From the NCBI GenBank assembly GCA_944548615.1, contig OX155957.1, positions 20,545,329-20,609,328 of the forward strand: a stretch of DNA of 64,000 nucleotides, in the 5' to 3' direction. The notes beneath the pieces are model-generated. The model had not been told where the DNA came from. It made no database searches and was given only the letters and a program-made list of their open reading frames with translations. The position numbers were made by a program, and so were the translations under genes. The DNA comes from Micropterix aruncella. Lineage: Eukaryota; Arthropoda; Insecta; Lepidoptera; Micropterigidae. Shown here piece after piece: positions 38,875-53,900 of the stretch. Every line of letters begins with the position of its first letter. The first letter of the stretch is position 1.

Positions 38875-39215
38875 GTGGAAAAAGCGAAAGTCTATTCGTC
38901 ACAGTAGAAAATAAAAATAGTCTAGCTAGAATTTAAAAGTGAAAACGCAAGTTGACGTTTGTCTCGTAAGAAATGAAAAACGAAAGTTAACGGAAAGCGG
39001 TACATATTCTAAGTAGATTAATGAGAAATTCTCATAGGTTGAATAAGAAAGATCCGTCACCTCACTAGACCAATAAGGAAAATTGAATATGACAGTTAGA
39101 TAAGTAGAATCCCATAGGTGAATGAGTAAAAAATAAGACTGGATTATGTAAATAAGATGTAAATTAGGTAAACCAAATAGATGGAGACAGGAGCCAATGA
39201 GGCTCAGAGCCCATT

Positions 39216-39227
39216 GGGGGGGGGGAA
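39216..39227 (+). other. Polypurine tract
   Basis: Ten G then AA immediately before the 3' LTR TGGTTCAG. The tract primes plus-strand DNA synthesis in LTR retroelements. Confidence 0.85.
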
Positions 39228-40992
<1,765 letters not shown>

Positions 40993-41474
40993 TTTTTTTT
41001 TTTTTTTTTTTTCAGAGGTTTGGAGAAAAATACTTTTACGTATCATCAGAACAGTATTCTGCCTGGGTATGTCGGACTCGGATTAATTTCCCCTACCGAC
41101 TAAAAACCTCATCCTCTGGTCTCTGCCTCTGTTTCCTCCGCGGCCCCGCCGTTAGGCATTACTTCGCGGAGGGAGGGTCTTGCTATTGCTTCTTCTGGCG
41201 GTTCAAGCCACTCTTTCTTTTATTTAGTGCTCCTGGTTCTGAGCTCGGTCTCTTTCTAGGCGACGAAGTTCTTGCAGTACTTCCGTCACGAATGAGTTTG
41301 TCGTCTCCCAGGCATCCTTTGACGAAAGCATTGCTCTCATTAAGGATTCCGGCCGGATTTTCTGTGTAAGAGCAGTTTCCCAAGTACTGCGTGATGATTC
41401 GAAACGGGGGCACATGAAGAACACGTGCTCAGCATCTTCATTGGCTCCAGGACAAGACGGGCACTCTGGAGAAG
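40993..41474 (-). mobile_element. 5'-truncated R1-like LINE with poly(A) tail
   Basis: A 20-base poly(T) at 40993-41012 is the poly(A) tail of a minus-strand insertion. On the minus strand, reading from 41474, the frame gives SPECPSCPGANEDAEHVFFM and continues CPRFESSRSTWETAL, the CCHC zinc region after the reverse transcriptase in R1/Jockey-group LINEs. It ends at a stop at 41226-41224 followed by a roughly 210-base 3' untranslated region. Only the last 80 or so codons of the second reading frame are retained. It lies between two copies of one microsatellite. Confidence 0.8.
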
Positions 41475-41506
41475 TATGTATATATGTATATATGTATGTA
41501 TGTATG

Positions 41507-41540
<34 letters not shown>

Positions 41541-41597
41541 TGTATGTCTGTATGTATGTATGTGTGTGTGTGTGTGTGTGTGTGTTTGTCTATATAT
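41475..41597. repeat. (TATG)n/(TG)n array, right copy
   Basis: Repeats the block order of 40894-40992 (TATG units, TCTG, TATG, TG run, TTTGTCTAT), so the two arrays look like one array duplicated around the LINE. Confidence 0.93.
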
Positions 41598-41753
41598 GCC
41601 TGATGTTTGCTTGCTTGCGTAATTTTAAATAAATCCATTAGAATTAATGTGGAGCAATAGATGCAATGGTAAAATTGTGAAGTCATCATCTCTAATCTTG
41701 ATTTTATTATGTAGGTGCCTACATATCAAAATGAAACGCGAGTTATTACTTGT

Positions 41754-41942
41754 TTAAAAAAAATATTTTGCTTGATTTCTTTGTTTCTTCCTTTTCAGAC
41801 TGTTTATACTCGTATGGTCAGCTTCAGCTATTGTATTTGGTAGTTCTGTCCCGAGCGTTTCTGGCATTGTTAAAACTGTCACCGAGGAAATGAAAGCAAT
41901 CAGCCCAAACAGAACATTCGGCAGTGGTGACCAAGAAGAAGC
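41754..41942 (-). CDS. Gene 3 exon 6 (C-terminus)
   Basis: Acceptor CTATTTTCAG then GCTTCTTCTTGG. It encodes ASSWSPLPNVLFGL, a last helix and PETLGTELPNTIAEADHTS, continuing through a basic tail to a stop at 41756-41754. PETLG keeps the family motif, but the Lys after PETLG is replaced by Thr. Confidence 0.85.
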   Translation of the reverse strand, partial: ASSWSPLPNVLFGLIAFISSVTVLTMPETLGTELPNTIAEADHTSINSLKRKKQRNQAKYFF

Positions 41943-44900
41943 CTGAAAATAGAAATTACATGTATTCCAGGATAAAATGATACATACCTTGATTTTTGTT
42001 TACAAAATCATAAAAGCTGGGATATCTCAGGAATGTAAGAAAGTTTGTATTCCGGTATATTGTGTGGAATACGTAACAAATTGCACCTGCTACATGGTAC
42101 CTACCGAATTTCAAGGATATAAGTTTAATATTTCGAGATCGAAATATGTCTAGTGCTCTTCCTAGTGGGCCGATTTCAACCACAACCTATTCAACTCTTG
42201 CGATGGCCAAATGATGCCTGCTTGCCAATTTTATGCTCATTAAGATACAATACAATACAATACAATCAACTACTCCAGTAGGTAGGCATTCCTACACTTG
42301 GAGGCGTCACAAAATTAAATGCTTAAAAATTGCATTATTAAAAACATAACTATCATGATAGTTGTCATGGCTATAATATTATATTCAATATTATCTACTT
42401 ACAAATAATCAAAATATACTAATGTCATTAAATAGTAAGAGAGAATACTATATTAAAATAGAAATGCAAATTCTATGTAGAATAATCAACGTAAGATAAT
42501 TTTATTGTCAATACAGCAATATGCCTTCGTATTTTTTAAACATAAATAGATGTATACTATAGATTGATGTATACTTAGACATCTATTTAAACATAAATAG
42601 ATGTAGGTATGTATAGATTAAGCGTTTAGTCGTTATCGAGAAGGAAGTGAAATAGGTATAGACAGACTTCCATCTGAAAAGGTCCTAATCATCTCAGATA
42701 TGTTTTTCGTATTCATCTCGAAATATAAATTTAGCGCATTCACAAAACTTTCCCTTTGCGCTGGTGGTGGGCCGGGAGAGTAATATTGTAATAAATTAAT
42801 TAAACTGAAGAGACCTTTTAACAATCTCCGATTCCTTTAAGATAATAAAATAAACTTCTTTGGCGAGAACCTCCGACAGAATGGAGAATTCCGCATGAAG
42901 AAGAAGAGTGAAAAGTGAAGAGTGAAGAATGAAGAGTGAAGAAGAATGAAGATACCAGAATGAAGAATATCGAAGACGACTTTAAGAATCAACGATTATT
43001 GGCTATCGACGCTTGCGACGTCGCCAAAAATCGCCAAGAATGGAAACGAATCGTGAATCGAAACGAATCGTGAATATTTGTCAAATTATTTGCACGGCGT
43101 AAGTTATAATTGGTATAAGAATATATATTTTTTAAGGAATTATGTATTTAGTTATAAGATCATGCTGTTACCTTACCTAAAAAAAAATTTAATAAAAATA
43201 AAAAAGATCCAATGGCACCGACAGCAGCGTATTGGCTGCAAGGGTGACCCCTTCCCTAATCGCCGGTTACGGAATAAAGAAAGAAGAAAGAATATAATAA
43301 ACATTACCAAAAGAGGCGTCAGAGGAGCTGTCATAGATCCAATACGTCCAATCATTGACGAAAATGCAACCAGTGAGTGCCTCGTCTGCGTTGGGTACAA
43401 TTCTAAAGTGTACAAATAGTTAGTGGTCATTGCACCGCTTATAAACATTTTTCCGATTAGAAATATCGTGAGTTGTAGCCATTCCATTCCTAGAAATTAA
43501 ACACATTAATCTAAATCAAGAACAATGTGCAAAAATGTTTGGATGTTGGGCCCACCTCTCCAATAACAATAACGTTTTTACCATTCGATAGAGCCATTTG
43601 TCTAGAATATCTATAACTACTACAACTTACCTCAATTATGAGCCGTTTCGGAGTTTTGAAGTTCGGAATCTTCTCTAATTACATGAAAACCTCCATGCCA
43701 ATTATGTATTTAAAATATATTATTTGCAGTGAAGATAGTATATAATGCTATAAGATAGTATCTATCTTAGTATACACTAAGATAGTATATAGTAGTATAG
43801 GATAAGATAGTACCTATATTAATCTACTAGCTGACCCGCGCCCACTTCGTTGGGCGGTAAAACTTTTTACTTGTGATGAAATTATGAGTGTGGTTCGGTT
43901 AGTACTGAGTGCTATGAATTATTTCCTCACTGCCAAAAGAATGGTTATATTTTTACTGCATATATATGTATGTATTTGCATGTCAATTTGTCTATATTAC
44001 CGTTATTTGTGAGTGTCTTCTTGGGAGTGTCTTATTTGTGAGTGTCTAATCTCTTTAACCATTTACTTATTTTTATAAGAATTCATAATTTTTGATTTAA
44101 TTGTTGACCAATAAACACGAGCCAACGATTTAAATTATTTTTTTAATATAAAAAACTTCTTTTTGTGACTTAAATATAAAAGTTAGACATTTGCTATCGC
44201 TGACTTTTTTGTAGGTATTATCAAGCTCTACAACTTTTCTCTAGAACTTAATCATATATCTCTTATCGTTAAGGCAGCATTAGTTAGAAACATTTTTGTT
44301 CGACCGTTTTTTCTCCGACTTTCTTGGCAAAACCGACTACCACGGAAAAGCATTTTCATTTTTCGGATTAATATATACCTAGCCTGTGACACTCACAAAT
44401 AACGTAGCTTTCTATTGGTAAAAGAATTTTCAAAATCGGTTCAGTAGATCCAGAGTTTACTTCCTACAACCTCACAAACTTTACCTCTTTTTTAATATTA
44501 GTATAGAGTATAGATAAAAGATTGTATATTATGATGTGCAGTCACTGGACACACTATGTTGAACAGCTGACCTTAGCATATTACATACGTCAGGAAACAG
44601 GGCGGGAATGAAATCATGAGACACATTACATAGTTCAAGTATTTACCCGCTATATACAACTGACAAACTCAATCGTTCCTGCATGGCCGTGAACCCATCT
44701 TAGAATTACCCGGTTATTTTCGCACAAGGAATTCAGTATTGATACGCAGTTTTGTACCAGCTTTAAATTAATGGTATTCGAGGCTAGTGCCTTGCTATCC
44801 GAGTGGATATAGATACGGTGGTTGGCGTAGTTCTTATGGAGGTTGATATCTGAACTCAATAATGGAACAGAATCCTTCCTCTAAGGGCCAGGACACTGGT

Positions 44901-47900
44901 AAGCCACTGAAGGCCCTCGCCCTCTGTCTACCAGATTTGGATTTAAATTTGTACGAATTTCTCCGAGCTATGGCCCGGGTCCATATTGTATTTATTTATA
45001 AAATAAGCCAGTTGGTAGAAATTCCTACTCTTGTTATAGTCTACTCGATTTTACATGTTTATGTGGTGACCTTTAATGCTATAATATTTTTTTGAACAGA
45101 TTAACAGTTTTTAAGCTATTGCATAGCTTTTATCGCGGGCCTAGTAGGCCAGCGCGGCGACCGAATGAAGAAATTTCTTAACGAAAATTAATGATTTTAA
45201 ACTAATAATTACGTCTAAACGAGTACTGCTTACGATTCGACAAAAATATATGTTAAACAAGAACATTTTCCTAATATTCTTAGCCTTGAATATTTTAGAT
45301 TTTGTTTATATTACATAGTGTAATTAATTTGTGAAATTAGGTCTAACCGAACACAAAAACGACTACTACGCAAATACTATCTGGCCTATTATTATGAAAC
45401 CTGCACCATTTTAAAGATAATTTAATTATCTATCTTTTTATTTACGATTTTTTTCGAATAGTCAAAGAATAATATCCGTTTTTTTTTTGCTTTATTGAAT
45501 AAAATTCGTGCGCGGCGATCTATCGGAAGACGTTTAAATTAATCCGAATCATTTGCTTCCACAGCCGCAAATGATTCGGAATAATTTCAACGTTTTCCGA
45601 TAGAGCGCAGTTATCTGATATCAGAAAAAATAAAATAAATAAATAATTATAATTGCATAACTTATTAAAAATGCTATGCAATAGCTTTACCGCGGCAGTC
45701 CCCGAGTGCCACACGTATTTTTTAATTGTAAAACAATTAATAATTAGATTTATAATAAAAACGTAGAATCTTTCACAAGTAATTTGAACTGCTAAAATAC
45801 CTAAGTAGGTATAAATGAAAAACCTAGACAGTCAAAATAGTTATAAAATAGTCCAATTAAAAATATTAACATTACAAATTTAAACATTTTCATCAATTTC
45901 TGTTAATCAAAATGATTGGATTTAATAATACAAATAATCAAAAAAATATCTAAATAAAAATAATCGTGAAAGATTAGAAAATTTAATATTGTCAAAGTCC
46001 CTAATAGAATAAGTTGGGTCCGAATAAAAATATCCTGGACCTTTTTCTTTTAATGAACGTGTCCAAGAACCCTGACGCACAACGAAATTTTATTGTGAAA
46101 AGGTTGGACTGATACAGGAAAGAAGTCTGATTCGAAGTTCATTCTAAGTCGATGTTTGTAAAGACAGTTGGCCGTTTCGACTACAACGGGCGAACCCGTC
46201 ACCCCAGGCTGTTAAACTGATATGTGATTGTCCTTTCAGCCGTGGGATAAGCGTAGAAGACTTAGACAATGACATCCTTTGCTCGGCTGATCTCCCGGTA
46301 TCGGGTAGCCGAATTGTCGTTTTAAGAGCGGCTGCCTCAAGGCATACAACCGCCCCCGCTCTATAGGAAACAAAGCCGTTTCCAGACTCCCAGGGTATCT
46401 GTCCGAGTGCACAACCGATTGGCTAACGCCGCACGGTGCGCAAACCGTCCAGGAGCGAACTACGTTTCCCAGGGGACCTGGCTTGCAGGCACAAAGTCCT
46501 ACCCGGGCTCGCACTTCTGCTTGTAGGCTGCCGGATGGGTCTTAACTTGTAAGTTCGGCCGACCCAAACACATGGGTCGTAATGGCTCAACTACACTAGG
46601 CCCATTAGCTCCCAGTTTGTAAAGACAACCGGGTCTCTTAGTAAAACGCACAAAATAGAAGCAAAAAGTATACTGAAGCTTATTTGTTTTATTGAAGCTA
46701 TGAGCTTATTGAAGCTATGAATAAAAACTGTCGAAAGACATTGTCAATATTTTATTACTTATTAAGAATTTCTTCTTAAGTTATTACCTAATTTTGCAAA
46801 GTCATTACTTAGCAAAATAAACTATTGTTTAGTAGAAGTCGCCAATATGTAGCATCAAGAAACGATTTAGTCAGCTGATGAATCTTCTATAGTAAATTTT
46901 TCGTCGGTTGATTGATTGGATATAGTTCTGTTAACCGCTGGGATGCTAATACCACCGATCGGTGGGTTTTCCCGTTATGAAATTATGTAATTATATGCGA
47001 AAAAAATCGTGTTTATTGAATAAGCCGCCATTATACATTAATATGTGTGCACTCACACCCCCGACAAAGAAATTTTCGAGGGTTGAAAACATGCCGTCGT
47101 GAATTTCATTCCCATGGCTAGCTCTCTAAAGGTTAAATAAATACTATAATAAAAGATGATTGTTCATACCTTTTGGAACAAACGGAAATGCTAAATTAGC
47201 AACAGAACATACAAGAAAAGCGATGCATAAGCTCATTTTCCTCCCAATAGTGTTCATAGTATAAAGTGCGATGAGATATCCAGGTATTTCGATCAGTACC
47301 ACTAGTCCAAAATTGAGATACATATTTCCTGTGAGTCCTACGGAATTGATCGACAATCCGTAGTAGACTAGAGTGACGCAGATCCACCAGAGCGGCGTGG
47401 TTAAAGCTCTCCTCAGCATTGTCTTCGATTTGATAACTTGGATCAGCAGCGCTTGCTCCTGTATCACAGGAAGCACTTCCTGATCCCTTGGAGTTGTGGC
47501 GTGAATGGATTCGTTCAAGGCTTCCAGCGAATCTTTCGATAGCTCAGATCCGTTCATCTTCGCTGCTTTCATTAAGATATTCTTAGCTTTTTTAATTTCT
47601 CCACTGCTTATCAGCCAACGTATGCTCTCGTTCATAAGGAAGAAATACGCCACGGCTATCACTTGAGGGTAGTTCAAGACTCTCGATAGTGTGCGCCAAT
47701 CTGGAATAAGCCAAGCTAGCAATCCAACCATTGCCTGCCCCAAGCAAAATACTATCGATATCGATACTCCGGCGATATGTCGGTATTCTTTGCTGAACAT
47801 CTCCACCGCTGTAAATATAAAACAAGTAAACATATTAAAAAGAATAAAAAACACGACTGCCGTTACAGAAAGTGAACTATTGTATTTATAATTATTTTTA

Positions 47901-50900
47901 TTACGGTTTTTTAAGAAATATTTGTGGTTTATGTATTTATCCATATAGGTACATATATTTATATCCGGAATGTACTTAATCAGACCATACATCGTACACT
48001 AAACACGATAGGTATATTTATGTAAATTTATTAACATTTAAACAATTGATCATTTAAACAACTATTTACTTGATATTATGGCATTTTATCATTTTATATT
48101 TATATTTATATTTTATTTACCTATAATTTTATTAGTTATTATTTGATTATTATTTTTTTTATATATTTTAGTTTTATTTATAATTAATTTTAATATTAAG
48201 ACATTTTATTATTTTATATTTTTATTTATATATAAATTATATCATTTATATATTTTTTTATATTTATATACCATTTATATATTTATACATTTTATACATA
48301 TTATACATTTATATATTTATATACATATTATACATTATATACATATTATACATTTTTATATTTATAATATACATATTATACATTATATTATTATATACCA
48401 CTTATATGATCATTTTGATATGATGATACTCGGGATGACATAACGGCTCTAACGATACCACGTACTTTAAATGGGTTTGAGCATTTAGAGGTTATAGTGG
48501 AATAAAGAAACGGAAAATATACATAGATGAACCCTAACCAAATTACTCTACTCTTTTGTTGGGCAGTCGTGTATAAATATACTACAATAAACCTGGTAAA
48601 TCTGCGTAATATGAGCAACCTACATTAGTCAAATGACATAAAGTACTTGTAGCAATATTTTTGCCCAACATGGCAGTAGCATAAAGGACTTGTAGCAATA
48701 TTTATGCCCAACAGCAATTACAAAGGCTAAATACTATAAAAAGGATATCCAGAGGGTTAAAACCATGTTTTTCTTAAGTCCAGTCGGATATCGATTTAAA
48801 GGGCTGATTTGCTAACTTCCAAACAGAAATAGCGCTAGTTTTTTCATTTCTTCGATGAATAAATAAGGAATAATTCACAGAGACTCACGAGAGACGTTGG
48901 TGCCTTATATTCGGGTTTTAGTCCGAAAAAACAACATTTGGTAAACATTTTTGAAAAAGTTGTTATGTTATCTTGAAATTCCAGATTTTAAATAATTGTG
49001 ATGAATTATTATTATCGTGATGATCTTCGAATTAAAATATAGATAGAAAGTAAATACTAAAAAAAAAAACGGTTGGGTCACCCCAAAACTTTCCGGGCAA
49101 GCAGACAAGGAGCTTCCCCCCTCCCCGCAATAACCGGCCCTAGCCCACCTCTACCCCGCCACCCCCCACCCCTCCCGCGCTCCAAACTCACCCCGATAGT
49201 GAATGTGTTCAATTAAAATCGTGAATGTATTTCTAAGATTTTTGTAGTCTTTTAGTAGTATTTTCGTACTATATTTGTAGTGTTTTTTGTGGTATTAAAA
49301 TAACATTTTTCCAATATGTTATTTCCACTATTTTCTTAAATATGGTGGAGTTTAAAAAATATTTGTGTCGCCTGTATATGAGATATTTCGATCAACATTT
49401 CCCACGGCCAACGGCCCAATAAGGCATCTGTGTACCGTCGACTATAATCTACCCAATTGGTAGATTATAGTTTACAATTTAGTATAATATATCTGCTGTT
49501 GGAGAAATTTCAAAATGAATCTACACGCCATCTGTCGGTCGAAGGTTTGTACTACGCGGCGCGAATTGCAGTGGAGTGGTTTAGGTCCTCGCTGCGGCGC
49601 ATGTCATCATCCAATGCTTGCTCTACGCTCGAATGATCACTTCCAATCCTCTGTCTTTCTCAGCAACTTTCTATTTATACACATTTGATTTAAAGTTGTA
49701 TTTTTGTCAATTTAAATATGCTTTTATTTCCTAAAACTGTAACTATCGCAAAAAACGATTATCGGCCGAATGGTTTTTTCTGCACACGTATGTATAACAC
49801 GCTAGATTAATATTATGCGCTGTTTATTTTTTTATTTATTTATTAATTTCAATTATTATTCAAGAGCATTACAGACGAATCCAATTCGCCCTTGAATTTT
49901 AAATCTAGAGTGTAAGTCTAAAAATAAATGACTTAAGTACATAGGGGAGACCGGGGCTATGGGGCCACCCCGGGGAATGAGGCCACCCGCTTAATTCAAA
50001 CCCCGCGCGTTTTAGTCCGCTTATATGCAGTGCTACCAACTCTCATTGGCATAATTAAACAGTCCGACGACGGCCGTGTTCATGTGAGGAGATATAAAAG
50101 TTTCGTGGGCGAAAAATCAAAATACCGCCATTCCATCTAAGGTCGGACTTTTACAAAAGTAAGCATATGAAAAATTTGATTGGTAATACTAAGATCAAAC
50201 AATGGGGTCGATTCTCTAGGCATTTTGACGTACTGCTTTTTCGCGTAGGTCTGCTTTTTCGCGTATGATACGCGAAAAAGCAGGGACGACACATAAATGG
50301 TATTCCTTAGGAAGACGTCCGTCACACGTCCGTCTGCGAATAGACGGACGGCTGCGTAACGATGACGACATACGCCTAGCGGTGTAAAAATGCTATTCTG
50401 TAGGCAGCATTTGACATTTCTCGCGCATGCGCGCAGAGCAGTCACGTGGCTATCCCTGCGAATTTTAACAGCTGCTTTTTTGCGTGTTTCTCGCGGTGCG
50501 TTGAGAGCCGAAATATTAAATTCTGCCGTCTGTTTTCGAGTTTTCGTGTCCGTAAAGTGTTTTGAAACTGGTAAAATCATTTTCACAGTGTTTAATATAG
50601 TTTTGAGTGTATTCCTGTGTTTTTCACACAAGTGTATGTTCGCTACATTTTAAGCTTTGCAAAGCTTTAAAAATAGCTCTCAAAGTGTATGTTCGCTACA
50701 TTTTACGCTTTGCAAAGCTTTAAATAATGGAAATTTGTCCTTTTCTGTAACTTCTTTGCCTAATACGGGGGTTGCATTGTTTTTTAGGTTATTATGGAGT
50801 TTCATGAGCTTTACGCGGGCATCGAAATGATGGAGTTCTTCGAACAATACGACGAGTACCTCGCAAGGTTTGTTAATTAAATTGCGATCCAAAAATCGTA

Positions 50901-53900
50901 AATGAATGTAGGATAAAGCAGACTGCGATTAACTAGTGTTGTGACCTATATTTTTCAGAGCAGACGACCGCTTGCATCGTCGGCAATTGCGTGATGCCAG
51001 CGATCCCTTCAATATGGCCGGGAGTTCATAAATCAATTTCTCCTTCAACGTCTCCTTGTGTATTGAAGTCATTCGAGACATTTTAGATTACTTTTGTTAC
51101 CGCACACAAGAAGCAAGCTCGCCAAACCGACAAGTGACAGCCGGCCGAGAGATAAGCATACGGAAAAGTAACCAGTTACTCTAAGTAACGCCATATTATT
51201 ATTATTATTAGGTTTACAGACAGGCAGCAGAATTGCTGATATATCAAAATTAATTTAAGAAATGGTTGACTGTAAGATATCGCTTTAGTGATAAGTCCGC
51301 CATTTGTGCAATATTTTTTTTATTTTCAAAAAGCAATGTAATTTTCTTTATGTAATGTTTCTTGCTATTTTACTTCAATAAAGTTATTCTGTTCTATAGA
51401 TTACTACATTGATTACATCCATTATAGCAAATGAACGGCAAGTGTCGTGAAACTCGCGCTACATTTATCATATTTGCATATCTTTATTTTATAAAACACG
51501 GTGCTTACGGCGATTAAAATGCTTGATCACAATTCATAGAAACGCAGTTCCTTATTTTCCAATGAATATCACTGATGTGATTTATCAATGATAACCGGTG
51601 TACAAATGCATTTTAACATTCATCGCATATAAATTATAAATTTCGTTATTGAAATAGATTAGTGGTGGTACTAGCTCTTTAAATTGCTTCATTACATTAT
51701 GTAGGTACCTACATACATTTTTAATTATTCACAATCATAATTAGAGAGAGAGCATACAACATTTTCATTGTAATGTCGGTAGAGAGCGTACAAAAACATA
51801 TATCCTTTTTTATTATTTGTATTTATTTACATATTAGTAAAAATATATCTTATGGCTTATAATAATTAAAAATAAAATTCTCTAGAACTATCTACATTAA
51901 TAAGGGTCAGGTTTTCCACCATTTGTATCTGAATACCATTATAGATCGACCTTTTGCTTATGAACACGATCCCAATTCTACAAGACGAATTCTATAGGAC
52001 TACATGAAATATGTCTTGTGTCTTTAGAGTTCCTTTGAGTGAGAAGGAACGGCCGCATTCCGCAAAAGAGAATTTTTACACTTTTAGATGTATCGGCATC
52101 TGTATGATTCTTTAAACTTCCTTGTTGTGAAAACGCACGACTACATTCCTGGCAAATGTATTTCTTTAACTTTAGATGTACGGCGTCGACATGTCCCTGT
52201 AGATGTTCTCGTTGTGAAAAGGCATGACCGCATTCTTGACAAACATATTTATTAAATTTTAGATCTACAGTGTCTACATGTTTCTTCAGAATTCTTTGTT
52301 CTGAAAAGGCTTATTTACATTCCTGGCAAACATATTTCTTCTAATTTAGATGTACGGAGTCTTATGTCTCCGTAGATTTCCTTGTCGTGGAAAGTTTTTA
52401 GGAAAGAAGAGACGGTGGCGCGCGCATCCCGCAAGGGATGTTGCGTAATTTGGCGACACTACATATGCACAGTGGCGGCGCTACATAGGTTAGCAACCGG
52501 GGCGGTTCTCTATTGGGCACCCTCCAAAATAAAATAATAAATACTAAACTTGTTTTGAAAAGCTCCTTTCACATGAAGCCCGAAACGCAAATGGTTAAGA
52601 AAATTCTTAGACAGAGCCCTAGACTCGGAACATACTCAGAATAGTCCCATTTTACAATAAACCTCAGGAACTTTAAGGTTGTCCACTTGACCGCCACTTG
52701 GTAAGAGATGCTGGCGGCTTCCAAGTGCCGACGCAGCCTAGCAATCTCCAAAACAATATCCTCCCCAGAAAATTCAGCATACATTTTCGTCAAATTTTGA
52801 ACTATATCACGAAGTTCCTCTTTTGTTGATGAAAGAAGAGCTTTAGGCTGCACAACACCAAATGTTACGAGACATCCATTGCTCTGTAACGATGATAAAG
52901 TTCTTTGTGAAATCTATCAAGACATTCCAACATTGATCTCTGCAGCTCTTCTTGCAATGTTAGTCCAGCGTCTCTGGCTTCTAATTTCCCCCTCCTTTTT
53001 CTTTCCATTGAAATATCCAAGTCCCCACATTTTCTAATTGCATAAGAAGTAGCTCTTTCTACTATTTGGATACGTTGGCTTATACGGACGCCTGGCGGAC
53101 GCGAGCGCAAAGCCACTGTCACCCCTTGGTGCGATTGGCACCCGGGGCGGACCGCCTCCACCGCCCCCCCCCTCCTAGCGCCGCTACTGGATATGCATCC
53201 CTTGCAGGATGTTACGTAATTAAATTGCAAAAAGCTATATCGATGATGATGATAAAACAAGGTAACCGGTTATTTCTCATTTCAAGTGCTCATACCTACG
53301 GCTGTCATTTGGATTGAGACAGAGCAAGTGTTGCAACTCGATAAAAACCAAAATATGGCAATTCCCACGGATTTTTGTTTTATTTGATGTTGATATTCTT
53401 ATAAATATCTATATTTTTTGTAATGTTTTTTTATATATTTCATTATATAATCTAAAAATTAGTAAAATCTCCGAATTTATTAATATTGTGTTGGTACTAT
53501 GACGCGTATGTATGACGTCATCGTTCCGCAGACGTGCTGTTGACAAGAGTGTTGGAGAATACCAATTTAAACGATTTCGTTAACAGCAAAGCCGTGTATA
53601 AGCAGTGATACGCGTATACACAGGCGTACGTATATAAGCAGGCGTGGTTGCAGAATCGACCCCAATGTATGCTTTATAATAGCATATTGCAGCATGATTT
53701 AGCATGCAATTGATTGCTTCAATGACAGTTTTAGGTTATATTTTCCATATGTTTGTAAACTTCACCAAAATGGGGCAATGAGGCCAGGGATGGCCTGATT
53801 ACCCCAATATTGTGGATTAAAGGAAACAAAGTGCTTTACGTGTTTTTTTCCCTTTTCATAGATGGTTCGAAATTATCAGAGGAAGACGAATAAAGCCAGT

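Larger units (their letters stand above)
50204..53663 (+). mobile_element. PIF/Harbinger-type DNA transposon nested in the pogo element
   Basis: 12-bp inverted ends GGGGTCGATTCT (50204-50215 and its complement 53652-53663), flanked by the 3-base duplication AAT (50201-50203 and 53664-53666). The subterminal regions are also inversely similar (for example CTGCGTAACGATGACG near 50352 and the complement of CTGCGGAACGATGACG near 53517-53532). A 3-base duplication and G-starting ends fit PIF/Harbinger, and a Harbinger transposase remnant is inside (50794-51020). Most of the transposase is gone, so it is defective. Overlong direct repeats near 50632-50722 (GTGTATGTTCGCTACATTTT twice) are also present. 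Confidence 0.78.
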
